64,000 nucleotides of DNA from Clusia tigrina (Eukaryota > Arthropoda > Insecta > Diptera > Clusiidae): the NCBI GenBank assembly GCA_920105625.2, contig OV050032.1, positions 130,593,810-130,657,809 on the forward strand. The letters run 5' to 3'. The notes under the pieces were generated by a model. It was not told the origin of the DNA. It was given only the letters and a program-made list of their open reading frames with translations, and searched no databases. Positions within the stretch are counted from its first letter, which is position 1. Each line of letters starts with the position of its first letter. Both the position numbers and the translations under genes were made by a program. This document shows, one piece after another, positions 29,571 to 39,773 of the stretch.

Positions 29571-31919
29571 GGATATTTTTTTATCCTCCAGCCATTCCAC
29601 ATTACTGGCTGTTCGTTCATTGGCATCGAAACCCGCATTACTAACATCTCTTGTAGCATCAATTTTATACCCTTGAATTATCTCGGCCTTCTCCTTAACT
29701 GACCGTGCTTTGGCCCTCGTTTTCACTTCTGATACCTTCTGTGCCTGCGGTACTCTGCTGAGTGCGTCCGCATTCAGATTCTTTTTCCCAAGTTTGTATA
29801 TAATTTCAAAATCATACTCAGACCATTTGTGTCTGAACCTGGCTAGCCTAGACGTTTGGTCTTTCAAATTGGCTATGCCTCTCAATGGCTGGTGATCAGT
29901 GTATATCTTAAATGGGCGTCCTAGCAGATATGCCCTAAAATTCTTCGTAGCCCACACTATGGCTAGGAATTCCTTCTCTATTATGGAGTATCTCTTCTCC
30001 GTATCGCTAAGCGCCCTGCTTGCGAATGCTATTGGTCGGTCATTACCGACTTCCCCTAATGCTTCATTGCTAGCATCAGTGGTCAACAAAAAAGTTTGCT
30101 CAAAGTCGGGGTACGCCAAAATCTGTGGTGAGCTAATTATTTCATTTAGCCTTTCGAATGCTTGCTGACATCTCTCTGTCCATTCGAACTTTGCTTCTTT
30201 TCGTAGCAACTTATTCACTGGCAACGCAATTCCGGCTAGTCCTTCTACGAACTTTCTGTAATAGTTCACTAGTCCTAGGAATGCTTGCATTTCTTTTCTA
30301 TTCCTTGGAATCGCTAAATTTTTAACGCATTCCACCTTCTGCGGGTCAGGCTGTGCTCCTTCCTCTGAGCAACGATGGCCTAAATAAACCACCTCTCTTC
30401 GCAAAAATTGACACTTCTCCGTGTTCAATTTCAAATTGTGTTCTCGTAATTTCTGGAGCACCTTGCACAAGCGTTGCGAATGCTGCTGCAAGTTCTTCCC
30501 ATAAATTACAATATCATCCAGATACACAAAACAATCTAAGCCCTTCAAGCCTGTTAGCACATGGTTCATTAGCCGTTGGAAGGTAGCCGGTGCTCCTGTT
30601 AATCCAAACGGCATTCTATTAAACTCATAATGCCCTAAATCCGTGCTGTACGCGGTTTTCTGCTTATCTTGGGCATCCACCAGAACTTGGTGGTAGCCAC
30701 TCGCTAAATCAAGTGTAGAAAAATATCTACTATGCCCCAATTGATCCAGAATTTCTTCTATCCTTGGAATTGGGAACACTTGCATGATAGTGGCGTCGTT
30801 CAATTTCCTAAAATCGACGACCATTCTCCACTTCTTCTGACCCTGAGCACCTCCCTTCTTTGGTACCAAAATTATTGGTGAGCTCCAAGGCGAGATACTT
30901 GGTGAAATTATGTTATACTTTAACATTCCCTCCACTTGCCTATTTACCTCAACTTTGTGAGCTTGTGGCAATCTGTACTGTTTCTGGTTAATTGGTGCTT
31001 GATCCACTCTAGTAGGTATTTCAAGCTCTACCTCTGGTGTATATATCGGCTGGTCTCCTTCCAGCAAAAATATGTCATGGAATGACGTACAAATGGCCTC
31101 TATTGATGCCTTTTCTTCTAAATTTAGGCTTGGGTCAAACTTCAATGATTCTAGCACTCTCACCATTGTTTTCCTAATATCTACCTGCTTAATCTGATTA
31201 ACCGATCTATGATTCGGTTCTTTAAAATTATCATAACTAGTGAACTTAGGCCTAAAATCTTCATCCATCAGATAGTCCTTTTCTGAAGCGTTGAGTACGC
31301 AAGCGTACACCTTACCCTTGTCAACGTGCGTTATGGTTTCTCCCATATATACGCCGTCCGCTAACTGCTGCTTGTGCAAAACAAGAGTCCTCAGTTTCGT
31401 GTTCACACGCATAGTAACTACTCTAGTTGACCTTGCATTCACTACCTCCATACAATTCTTAACCCTATTCACGGTTCCTTCCAGCAATGGCGTTAATGGG
31501 AGAGTAAGGATTCTATTCCTATTATCATCATAAAATGATAACTGCTTGTCTAGCGCATCCAGCATGGTGCGGCCCCAGAGATTATTGCGGCCAATTATCC
31601 CATCGGCCGGGATACCTTCTCTATCCAATTCCACTGCGTGCACTCTAAAACTCATGTCCTTAACTTCACTGTGCCCTATTCTGAGCGACCCCAGTGTCCT
31701 GATGCATCCTCCGAACGCTCCATTAAGCGTTCTTACATCCTTTGGGTTAACAACTAGTCCTTTCCTTAAAACACTAGATTTTACGAGGCTAGTGTCCGCC
31801 CCTGTGTCTACCAGAAGCACTAGCTTTCCCCTAGCTGCCTCATTGCAGGGTATCTCGATAAAAGCATATCCTATCCTGCTCACAACCAAACAACGCCCTT
31901 TTGATTCCAAAATGGACAC
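29559..31919 (-). CDS. mdg1/412-like Pol: protease, RT and RNase H (long open frame)
   Basis: 786 uninterrupted codons, the longest open frame in the window. Protease: LLVDTGADTSLV near residues 36-47. [51 protein letters not shown] (first palm Asp), FNRMPFGLTGAPATFQ and CFVYLDDIVIYG (catalytic pair; bases 30513-30524, about residue 466). RNase [32 protein letters not shown] and FKIYTDHQPL. The frame ends prematurely because an A-run shift moves the integrase to another frame. The polyprotein would come from gag-pol readthrough or frameshift. This part may be intact, but the element is not. Confidence 0.85.
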   Translation of the reverse strand: MSILESKGRCLVVSRIGYAFIEIPCNEAARGKLVLLVDTGADTSLVKSSVLRKGLVVNPKDVRTLNGAFGGCIRTLGSLRIGHSEVKDMSFRVHAVELDREGIPADGIIGRNNLWGRTMLDALDKQLSFYDDNRNRILTLPLTPLLEGTVNRVKNCMEVVNARSTRVVTMRVNTKLRTLVLHKQQLADGVYMGETITHVDKGKVYACVLNASEKDYLMDEDFRPKFTSYDNFKEPNHRSVNQIKQVDIRKTMVRVLESLKFDPSLNLEEKASIEAICTSFHDIFLLEGDQPIYTPEVELEIPTRVDQAPINQKQYRLPQAHKVEVNRQVEGMLKYNIISPSISPWSSPIILVPKKGGAQGQKKWRMVVDFRKLNDATIMQVFPIPRIEEILDQLGHSRYFSTLDLASGYHQVLVDAQDKQKTAYSTDLGHYEFNRMPFGLTGAPATFQRLMNHVLTGLKGLDCFVYLDDIVIYGKNLQQHSQRLCKVLQKLREHNLKLNTEKCQFLRREVVYLGHRCSEEGAQPDPQKVECVKNLAIPRNRKEMQAFLGLVNYYRKFVEGLAGIALPVNKLLRKEAKFEWTERCQQAFERLNEIISSPQILAYPDFEQTFLLTTDASNEALGEVGNDRPIAFASRALSDTEKRYSIIEKEFLAIVWATKNFRAYLLGRPFKIYTDHQPLRGIANLKDQTSRLARFRHKWSEYDFEIIYKLGKKNLNADALSRVPQAQKVSEVKTRAKARSVKEKAEIIQGYKIDATRDVSNAGFDANERTASNVEWLEDKKISRLC

Positions 31920-32140
31920 GTATCTATTTCCTAACTCTTCAAATTTTTTCCTCCATGCACCACAGTTATCCTTTTCGATCCTATACTCCCAAAAAAAATT
32001 ACCGTGAATATCCTAACTATACATCCTCGTACCACGTACGCGGCGATTGGCCTATACTCTCTAACCTTATTAAAACTTAATCTAAGTACTAGTATCATCA
32101 CAGTTACCCAAATCAACAAGCAATCAAAAATGTTTTTCCA

Positions 32141-32558
32141 GGAGAGACTCTTGCTCCTCCGTATCTTGAACCATTGTTCTTACATTACTCGGTACGTGGT
32201 ATTGGAGAGCATCTTGCTCCTCCTTCTCCTGGACTGTAATTCCTACATTACCAGTCACACGTACCTCCGGCCTAACTGCTACTTCCTTTCTTTTGGCTTT
32301 CCAGTCTACTGGCCTCGACTGGGCCGCTGGAAGTTTCCCTGGTTTCTTTGTTTTTTTTCCCGGAGAGACTCTTGCTCCTCCGTTTCTTGAACCATTGTTC
32401 TTACATTACTCGGTACGTGGTATTGGAGAGCCTCTTGCTCCTCCTTTTTCTGGACTGTAATTCCTACATTACCAGTCACACGTACCTCCGGCCTAACTGT
32501 TACTTCCTTTCCAGTCGCTGGCCTCGACTGGGCCGCTGGAAGTTTCCCTGGTTTCTTT
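32141..32558. repeat. Tandem duplication in the gag tail, two units offset 221 bp
   Basis: GGAGAGACTCTTGCTCCTCC starts at 32141 and again at 32362. The sequence then runs in parallel through the CGGTACGTGGTATTGGAGAG, TGGACTGTAATTCCTACATT and GGCCGCTGGAAGTTTCCCTGG steps. The second unit lacks about 23 bases before GGCCTCGACTGGG. The duplicate lies past the third zinc knuckle, so it extends the gag C-terminus or the gag-pol junction. Confidence 0.82.
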
Positions 32559-33950
32559 GTTGGACTTGTCTATCCCTACATTCCGCTGCCGGATGTCCCA
32601 TTCGTCCACATGAGAAGCATTCCAACCCCTGTTGGGTGTTGCCAATCCTTGGTTCACTTCTGGATCTCCAATTTGGTCGCTGCTGACCACAACCAGTGCT
32701 AAAAGGATTTCGTCCTTGGTTATTTCCTTCCGCTGGGTTAACTCGGGGACTACTACTCCTGCCGTCCCTCAAGGGTGGATCCGGGCGCCTCGTACCTAGC
32801 TGCCTTCTACTTTGATCCCATTTAGTGTCCCCTTGGCACTGTCTACTTGCCTCATGACCATATGTTTGGCACTCCATACAGTAGGGCGTGTTTTTGCGTG
32901 GATTGCACTCATCCCTTGTATGCCCCCACTTATTGCAGAATGAACAGAACGGTATTGCCTGACGCAACTCCCTTCTGTTCGTCTCTCGTCCCGCTTTGCA
33001 CCTCCATATGTACTTGTACCGGTGTCGTAAGTTCCTTCATGTGTGCGTGAGTCTGTCACGTACGCTTCTCCGCCTCTTGCTACAGCAACAGGTACGGCCT
33101 GCCTGTTAACCACGGCATTTACTTCACTGGCACTAGGTTGACTTCTTTCCACCAGAAACTGCGCCCTGATGGCTTCCTCTACCAACTCTTCCAGAGTCCC
33201 GGTCCGAATACCCAGCATGTGCACCCTTAATGCAGGCTCCCGCAGTCCCACTACAAAAGCTGTCAGTACCGACTTGTCAACTTCATATAGCAGCGCCTTG
33301 TTATCCACACCGTTGTACTTGCCACGAATGATTTCAGTCGCACACCCCTGCAATGCGCTCAATCGCTTAGCAAAGACCCGTATCTCTTCGTTTGCCAACT
33401 GCCGAGCCACCCTGATTTCCTGAGTGACTTCTTCCAACGTTCTCGTTTTCAAGTACGTTTTCTTTATTAACGTATACAATTCTTCCGCGCTACTAAATCT
33501 TTTTGGCAAAACTAGATTGTACGCATCTCCAAACAACCTCTGTTTCACACAATCGAAAAAGTCTTGCAATTCGTCAGGACGAATACTCCTCTTTGCTAGT
33601 TCACACCCCTGGATAAATCGATGAACCTCCGATCTTTAATCCCCCGACTCAGCGCCAGTAAACACAGGTACTAACCTGGACACGGTCTTGGAGATATCCT
33701 CCATACCCATTTTACTTATTCTTGTTTTACTTATGGCTGGTAAAACTTGAGCGTTGTCCTTTTGGGTGGCTTCCAAATGCAATTCTCCCGGATCTGAGAT
33801 GTACTTAACCAGTGACGGACTCAAACTTATTAATCTCCGACCGTTTGCTCGTACAGGTGAAATACTGTCCACTGTATCGAGACTTTGCTGCACTGTTACT
33901 GCTTCTGGGTCGTTTGGCGGATATACCTGATTTTTATTATTTGTCGGACT
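32500..33950 (-). pseudogene. mdg1/412-like gag, C-terminal part with three zinc knuckles
   Basis: From the LTR B junction at 33950 down, the frame has PPNDPEAVTVQQSLDTVDSI, LISLSPSLVKYISDPGE and a single in-frame TAA at 33636-33638. It then has RFIQGCELAKRS and RTGTLEELVEEAIRAQFLV (capsid-like helices) to 32796. A frameshift near 32960 leads to the knuckles CSFCNKWGHTRDEC, CMECQTYGHEASRQC and CFSCGRMGHPAAEC. The N-terminal half lies at 38431-39337 on the far side of the inserted element. Confidence 0.85.
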
Positions 33951-34452
33951 TGTTGTGGTATTGTGTCCTTGCTTGTTGTCCTCGGGAGACGTCCTGTCTC
34001 GGTTCGCTGGGCGCGTCGCTGAAAACACTAAACCACTTTGTTAAATAAGCACTGCACTCTTTTAGGTTTAAAATAACAAGAGACTTTATTCTTAAAATAC
34101 TAGTTTTTATATACTATTTACAAATAAACATTACAGTCTACGTCTTGACTTTTCTGGTGTTCCAGTTACGCAATTGTTATTTGGTGTCGGTTGCTCAAGC
34201 CAACCGACCTACTTCAAAAGTGGCGACGGTTCATTACGCTGCCCTCGTCGACTCGACTGCGGAACTGTAATACCCTAAAAGTTCACATAGTAATATTTCA
34301 CAAACCATTTTAGCTTAAAATACTTAAACCATAAAAGTATGTCTTATTGTTAAACAATTTTAGCACATGCTAATCCCACAGAGTGTGGCATCTATTAGGA
34401 GTCGATGCTGTGAGTCGACTACACGTAGGTAGCTTGGTTCTAACTCACAACA
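33951..34452 (-). repeat. LTR B (3' LTR of the inner element)
   Basis: Starts TGTTGTGGTATTG and ends ACTCACAACA, 502 bp, with the inverted heptamer TGTTGTG/CACAACA at its ends. On the minus strand: TATA-like AGTATATAAAAAC at about 34103-34115 and AATAAAGTCTC at about 34080-34090. The polypurine tract at 34453-34468 abuts it. Nearly identical to LTR C. Confidence 0.92.
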
Positions 34453-34639
34453 TCCCTCCCCTCTTTCTAAAAGAAGTTAGTGAAACTAACTTCTAATGAG
34501 AGTTTACAATCATTTCTGCACTTTAAACAATCTGTGCATTTTCTTAAACCTACAATACATATATATTTTTTTTATCTTTTTCTCTTTTTTTCAAATTCGC
34601 CTTATTTTATCTTTTGGGTTCTTTTTATTTCCTTTTTTC

Positions 34640-36867
34640 CAGATTTTCAGTCTATTGGCCTCGACTGGGCCGCTGGAAGTTTCCCTGGTTCCTTTGTTGG
34701 TATTGTCTATCCCTGCATTCCGTTGCCCGATGTCCCATTCGTCCACATGAGAAACATCTCAACCCCTGTTTGGTGTTGCTTATCCTTGCTTCACTTCTGG
34801 AATTCAAATTTGGTCTGGCTGCCTTCTATTCTGACTCCATTCTGTGTCTCCTTGGCACTGTCTACTTGCCTCATGACCATAATTTTGGCACTTCATACAG
34901 TAGGGCGTGTTTTTGCGTGTAACGCATTCATCCCTTGTGTGCCCTGGCTTCTGACAGAATGAGCAAATGGGTTTCCTTGGCTGGAACCTCTCAACCAGGA
35001 AATCTTGATCTCTTTGTTGCGGAAATTGACCCATCAATCTACCAATTCCACATCCGTTTTGCTGCTGTACTGTTCCTACCTCTGCAGGAGCATTCGTCTA
35101 GCAGATTCCACCTGTTGTCGTTCGCTGTGGTATTGCTGCTTCAGCTAAAGAGTCCGCTTCCACTAGTTCTGTCATGCTCCTCGGCGTGAGATTAAGAGTA
35201 TAATTAGCTAAGTCCCTATTTATCAGGCCTGCCTTGAACACAGAAATCATAGCCCGTTCTACTTGAGCCTTGTATGCTGCAACATTTTCTGGAAACTGCC
35301 TGTTGGCTTCCGTCTCAGCAGCGTTCCCCAGAGACTGGAGCCTTCGTCCCCAGACTCTCAATTCCTCCCCCGGTGTCTGAGTTGATTCCTGAATTTCCCG
35401 AACGAGACAGTCATACGACTTTTGTTTTAAATACGTCCTATCCAAAAGTGCATATAATTCTGCCAGGGTGCTTACTGAGCTATGCACCAGTAAATCAAAC
35501 GCATCACCTGTGGTTCTTTGCCTAATACACTTTATTAAGTGTTCCCCGTCCGCTTCCGGAACACTCTGTTGCGCTAGCTCACAACCTTCTTTGAAGCGCC
35601 GGATCTCAGTTCTCAGATCATACAACTCGACTCCTGAGAACATGGGCACCAACTTCTCCACCGCATGAGCAACTTCCAGAATGCCCATTTTATTCCTTTG
35701 TGTTTTCTCATGTGCTGGTAAAACCTTAGCTTTATTAATCTCTTTAGGATTTTCCAAATTCTCTTCTCCCGGATCTGAGAGGTAATTGGCCAGTGACGGA
35801 CTCAAACTAATTAGTCTTCGATCGTTTGTTCGTACAGGCGAAATACTGTCCACAGTATCGGATCTTTGCTGCACTGGTACTGCTTCCGGCTCCTTTGGCG
35901 GATATCCCTGATTTTTATTATTTATCTGACTGCCCGGAGAAAAAGGCTCGACACCGATTTCAGATGCGCCAAACAAAAATTCCGCTTGCCTTTCTTCATT
36001 AGGTACTAATTTTGGCTTTACCATGCGGCTTATCCCTTCTGGTGTTAAATATTCCGGCCAACGAACTTCCGGAGGCAATGTCAATACTGTCTGCGTAAAT
36101 CCAGCTGATGATGATTTTGATCTCTCCCTATTCAGTGAGGTCCTATTGGTCGCCCGTCCTTTTCTCAATTCCGCACATTCCTTTTCCAAAAGCGATGCTG
36201 CTACCTCTGTTTCCGTCAGTCTCTGAGAAAGTTCCTTTACCTTCTTCTCAAGATACTCTTTTTGTGCTCTCAAATCTTCTGTTTTCTTGTGAAAACTGAA
36301 CAACTTTTCTTCTGTTCTTCTTTGGATTGCCGTAAAGGCTTGATCCGCTACTTCTAATGGTGACACAGCTCCTCCGGCATTTGCCTGCTTCCACAATTCC
36401 TGAGCTTCTTCCCTGCTCGTACTCGCTTCGAACTGGTCAACTATTTTCCCAGTAAACAGCTCCACCTCTGACTGCATTGATTTCAACCTGTTCCTTACTT
36501 CCTCGTCTGGCGAAACCAAACTCACAGTTTGTTGTCCAAATTCCTCTAATTCAGCCCTAAATGTATCTGCCCATTCGTTGACCAGACTATTTATGTAGTC
36601 TGCGTAATTTTCCGCAAAATATTTTCCATTGCCGTACTGAACTGCGTGAGGCAACAACAGTCCGTGATTATTGTTGAACTCTCTCCCCAGATTATGCAAC
36701 TGTGTTATTCGCTTGCGGTAATACACGTCGTCCTTACGTAACCTGCCGTCTTTCTTAAAGTTACGGACCAGTTTTTCAATTGCTTCGCCAATTTGCTCCT
36801 GCATCAGCAGTAATCCTTGCGCTTCTTTCGTCATATCCCAAATGCCAGAACAGATGGCGTATCCCAA
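34640..36867 (-). pseudogene. Gag of the inner element, nearly complete
   Basis: Starts MGYAICSGIWDMTKE at 36867, the first ATG of the frame, and stays open for 589 codons to a TAG at 35098-35100. It continues in the same frame to 34804 with knuckles CSFCQKPGHTRDEC and CMKCQNYGHEASRQC. A shifted frame below 34800 keeps a third knuckle (CFSCGRMGHRATEC). The N-terminal half is rich in charged heptads (ELSQRLTETEVAASLLEKEC near residue 215). Then come LSPSLANYLSDPGEENLEN and RRFKEGCELAQQSVPE. It forms particles in the intact family. The TAG and the late shift are the only breaks I see. Confidence 0.85.
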
Positions 36868-37929
36868 TTACAAATAAAAATCCAATAATTGTTAAAACTT
36901 CTTCCAATATTTTATTCTATCTTACTTAATGATTCAAAACAGAGTTATTAAAAAAAAAACATTCCACCGTAAATTCTATCTTAATATTCTTTTAACTTCC
37001 ATCATAAGTTCCATGTTCGCTGTCTACAGATACTCCTTGATTTCCTCTCACCATCTTTAATCCTCCCAAGAATCCATAGAAAAGGCCATATGTTTGTAAA
37101 AACCGAAATCTGATTTACCGGCAAAAGTGTCTTGATTCATTCCCGGAAATTTGAATCCATATTTAAAAATAAACCCGTAACGTATGCGCCATAGCATTTA
37201 AATGTTTAAATGTTTTCTTCAACTTTGCTGCGCAAATAGTTTCCGAACTTCAAAAACTTTGATTAGTAGTTTCCGAACTTCAAAAACTTTGATGCAACAA
37301 CACGTGTCGTCTGCACCTCTTCACCTACTACCCTAAACTCAAAATGCCGAATATTTAAATCAATCTTTATTTTGATTTCAAAACAATATAAATTGAATCC
37401 TATAAATGTCCCTACCGACAAACAAACACAAATCCCCTATCATAACCGTACGAACCCTATACCGTGGCACGTTCTTTCCGAACCAAACCAACCGGTATAC
37501 ACAAGTTCGCAATTCAATAACGCAAAAACCGTGAATTAGCAGACACGCCCCACATCTCCCGAGAATGCTGAAACAAGAGGTAAGAAAAAATATGAGCCTA
37601 ATCTCAGTTGAACAACCCTATACAACCTGACCGTAAGTAAAAATTTTTCTTTTGAATCGACCTATTGTCACCTAACCGCAGCGGCTAATCAGCCCCGATG
37701 CTGCTTCTTCTGCATGACCGGCGCAAAAGCGCCCATTCGGCCACCGAAGAATCGTCGGCAAAATTCACTTAGATACTAGAATGTCCTACTATAAGTATAC
37801 TCACCATTTTTGTTCCCTCCATTGAACTCTTTTGGTATAGTTATCCTGATGGTTTCCTATTGGTGGATTCCCGCGTAGGAGTGCTCTTTTCCTGGCACTC
37901 GACGTTGGATCCTACCGGCTGCGCCAAAA
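36868..37929 (-). other. Leader and primer-binding region of the inner element
   Basis: About 1.06 kb non-coding between gag and LTR C. The minus strand beside LTR C reads TTTTGGCGCAGCCGGTAGG (37911-37929), a primer-site-like box; TGGCGCAG boxes of this kind are reported for tRNA-Ser-primed fly elements, which I recall only generally. Much of it parallels the outer leader (for example AACGTATGCGCCA at 37180 and 40168, and the AACACGTGT step at 37300 and 40263). An internal 22-bp duplicate, TTTCCGAACTTCAAAAACTT, occurs at 37241 and 37270. Confidence 0.7.
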
Positions 37930-38430
37930 TGTTGTGGTATTGTGTCCTTGCTTGTTGTCCTCGGGAGACGTCCTGTTTCGGTTCGCTGGGCGCGTCGCTG
38001 AAAACACTAAACCACTTTATTAAATAAGCACTGCACTCTTTTAGGTTTAAAATAACAAGAGACTTTATTCTTAAAATACTAGTTCTTATATACTATTTAC
38101 AAATAAACATTACAGTCTACGTCTTGACTTTTCTGGTGTTCCAGTTACGCAATTGTTATTTGGTGTCGGTTGCTCAACCAACCGACCTACTTCAAAAGTG
38201 GCGACGGTGCATTACGCTGCCCTCGTCGACCCGACTGCGGAACTGTAATACCCTAAAAGTTCACATAGTAATATTTCACAAACCATTTTAGCTTAAAATA
38301 CTTAAACCCTAAAAGCATGTCTTATTGTTAAACAATTTTAGCACATGCTAATCCCACAGAGTATGGCATCTATTAGGAGTCGATGCTGTGAGTCGACTAC
38401 ACGTAGGTAGCTTGGTTCTAACTCACAACA
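37930..38430 (-). repeat. LTR C (5' LTR of the inner element)
   Basis: Starts TGTTGTGGTATTG and ends ACTCACAACA, 501 bp. It has the same TATA-like and polyadenylation-like signals as LTR B. It is preceded on its left by the primer site and followed on its right by GACT and the outer gag. Confidence 0.92.
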
Positions 38431-39337
38431 GACTTCCTGGAGAAAATGGCTCGACACCGATTTCAGATGCGTCAAACAAAAACTCCGCTTCACTCTCTTC
38501 ACTCAATACTAATCTGGGCTTTACCACACGACCTATCCCTTCCGGAGTTAAATATTCCGGCCAGCGAACTTCTGGTGGCAAAGCTAGTACTGTCTGCGTA
38601 TGTATTTGAGAGGTTGAAGCCGATCTTACTCTTGCTGGCTTAGCAGTTGCCCCGATTCTCTTAAGCTCTAAATTTTCCTTCTCCAGATACGATGCGGCTT
38701 CCTCAGTTTCCCGGAGTTGCCTAGAAAGTACTCTGGTTTTATTCTCGAGAAATTCCGTATTTATATTCAATTCCTCTGTATCCTTGAAGACTTGGAAACA
38801 TTTTTCCTCCGTCAGACTCTGAATAGTCGCTAACGCTTGGTCTGCTGCTTCCAAAGTTGACAAGTTTCCACCGTCTCTCGCTAATCTCCAGAGTACCTGG
38901 GCTTCACTCTTGCTGGTTGCCGCTTCTAATTGTTCAAACAATTTTTCTGCGAACAATTTTACCTCAGTTTGTAGAGACCTAAGCTTGTCTCGAGCCTTGT
39001 CCTCCTGCGAACTAGGACTATCTTCCTGTGCTTCCAGCTCTTCTAGAACCAATCTGAATTTGGTCAACCAGTCCCATGTCAAACCGTTGACAATTAACGG
39101 GTAATCCTTGGTGAAGTACTCCTTGTCACCACAACAGTCCTTAAACTTTAACAACTCCTCGTTGGTATTATTGAATGTATTGAACAAGGCTTCTAATTCC
39201 GCTATGCGCTTACGGTAGTACGCGCTGTTTTTCCTTGCCTTGCTATCCTTCCTACAATTCCTGATTCTCTTATGGATTGCCTCGCTCTGCAGCTTTTGAG
39301 CTTCCAGCAATCTTATAGCATCTCTTGGCGTTTCCAT
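38431..39337 (-). pseudogene. mdg1/412-like gag, N-terminal part of the outer element
   Basis: Starts METPRDAIRLLEAQK at 39337 and stays open for about 300 codons to GVEPFSPGS at the LTR C junction. It parallels the inner gag residue by residue in order: AYYRKRIAELEALFN, LRSLQTEVKLFAEKLFEQLE, a charged helical stretch, LPPEVRWPEYLTPEGIGRVV. The remainder is at 32500-33950. The ATG is the first in the frame. The domain is a helical N-terminal gag segment. It is intact apart from the insertion. Confidence 0.88.
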
Positions 39338-39497
39338 AGACCGAACAAATTCTTATCTATAACGCCGTAATAAATGCTATAAATTCGTTCTCTTACTTTT
39401 TATATAAATTTTATTAATCAACAAATACTTTTTTTTTTTTTTTTAAACTGGTTGTGATACTTAAACTAAAAAATTAAGAATAACAATGATACTATTC

Positions 39498-39773
39498 CTA
39501 TAGCATTCCACGTCTCTTGCATTGTTGCTCCTCCAATTGGCATACCTCTTGCCACAATCTATTTGCTTGTTCCCACGGCATAGGGACCTCCACAGTTTGC
39601 TGCTCCTTCAGTATTTCTCTTAAACACGCCAGTCGTGTCCGTTCCCGCTTTTGCTCTCCTCCTCTTTTCCTAATCCCAAACCGCTTTCCGTCCTTCAGTA
39701 ACAACGTTATATCCTTCAGTTGTCGCTCAGTGCTTCCAGGTTCATCTCCAACTTTTGTTTTCTTTAAAATCAA
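39498..39773 (-). CDS. Small upstream frame in the leader of the mdg1/412-like element
   Basis: 91 codons, highly charged (RKRGGEQKRERTRLACLREI, then MPWEQANRLWQEVCQLEEQQ). It lies about 160 bases upstream of the gag ATG. 412-type elements are known to have a small frame ahead of gag, so it could be real, but I do not recognise it and it could be chance. No start-site evidence was found. Confidence 0.35.
   Translation of the reverse strand: MILKKTKVGDEPGSTERQLKDITLLLKDGKRFGIRKRGGEQKRERTRLACLREILKEQQTVEVPMPWEQANRLWQEVCQLEEQQCKRRGML

Larger units (their letters stand above)
33951..38430 (-). mobile_element. Pol-less LTR retrotransposon nested in gag
   Basis: A complete element of 4480 bp: LTR C (5'), primer-site-like sequence, leader, gag, deleted region, polypurine tract, LTR B (3'). 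It is flanked by a GACT duplication (33947-33950 and 38431-38434), and gag of the outer copy resumes on each side. It has no protease, RT, RNase H or integrase; the deletion runs from the end of gag to ~180 bases before the polypurine tract. The LTRs differ at about eight sites and one indel in ~502 bases by eye, so the insertion is fairly young. It would depend on enzymes from a relative. Confidence 0.88.

Noticed and set aside
31546..32390. Two plus-strand frames (153 and 128 codons)
   Set aside because: Antisense to protease and gag tail; low-complexity Leu/Ser products of the duplicated segment.
34480..34962. 160-codon plus-strand frame
   Set aside because: It lies antisense to the gag tail and polypurine region of the inner element; a shadow of that sequence.
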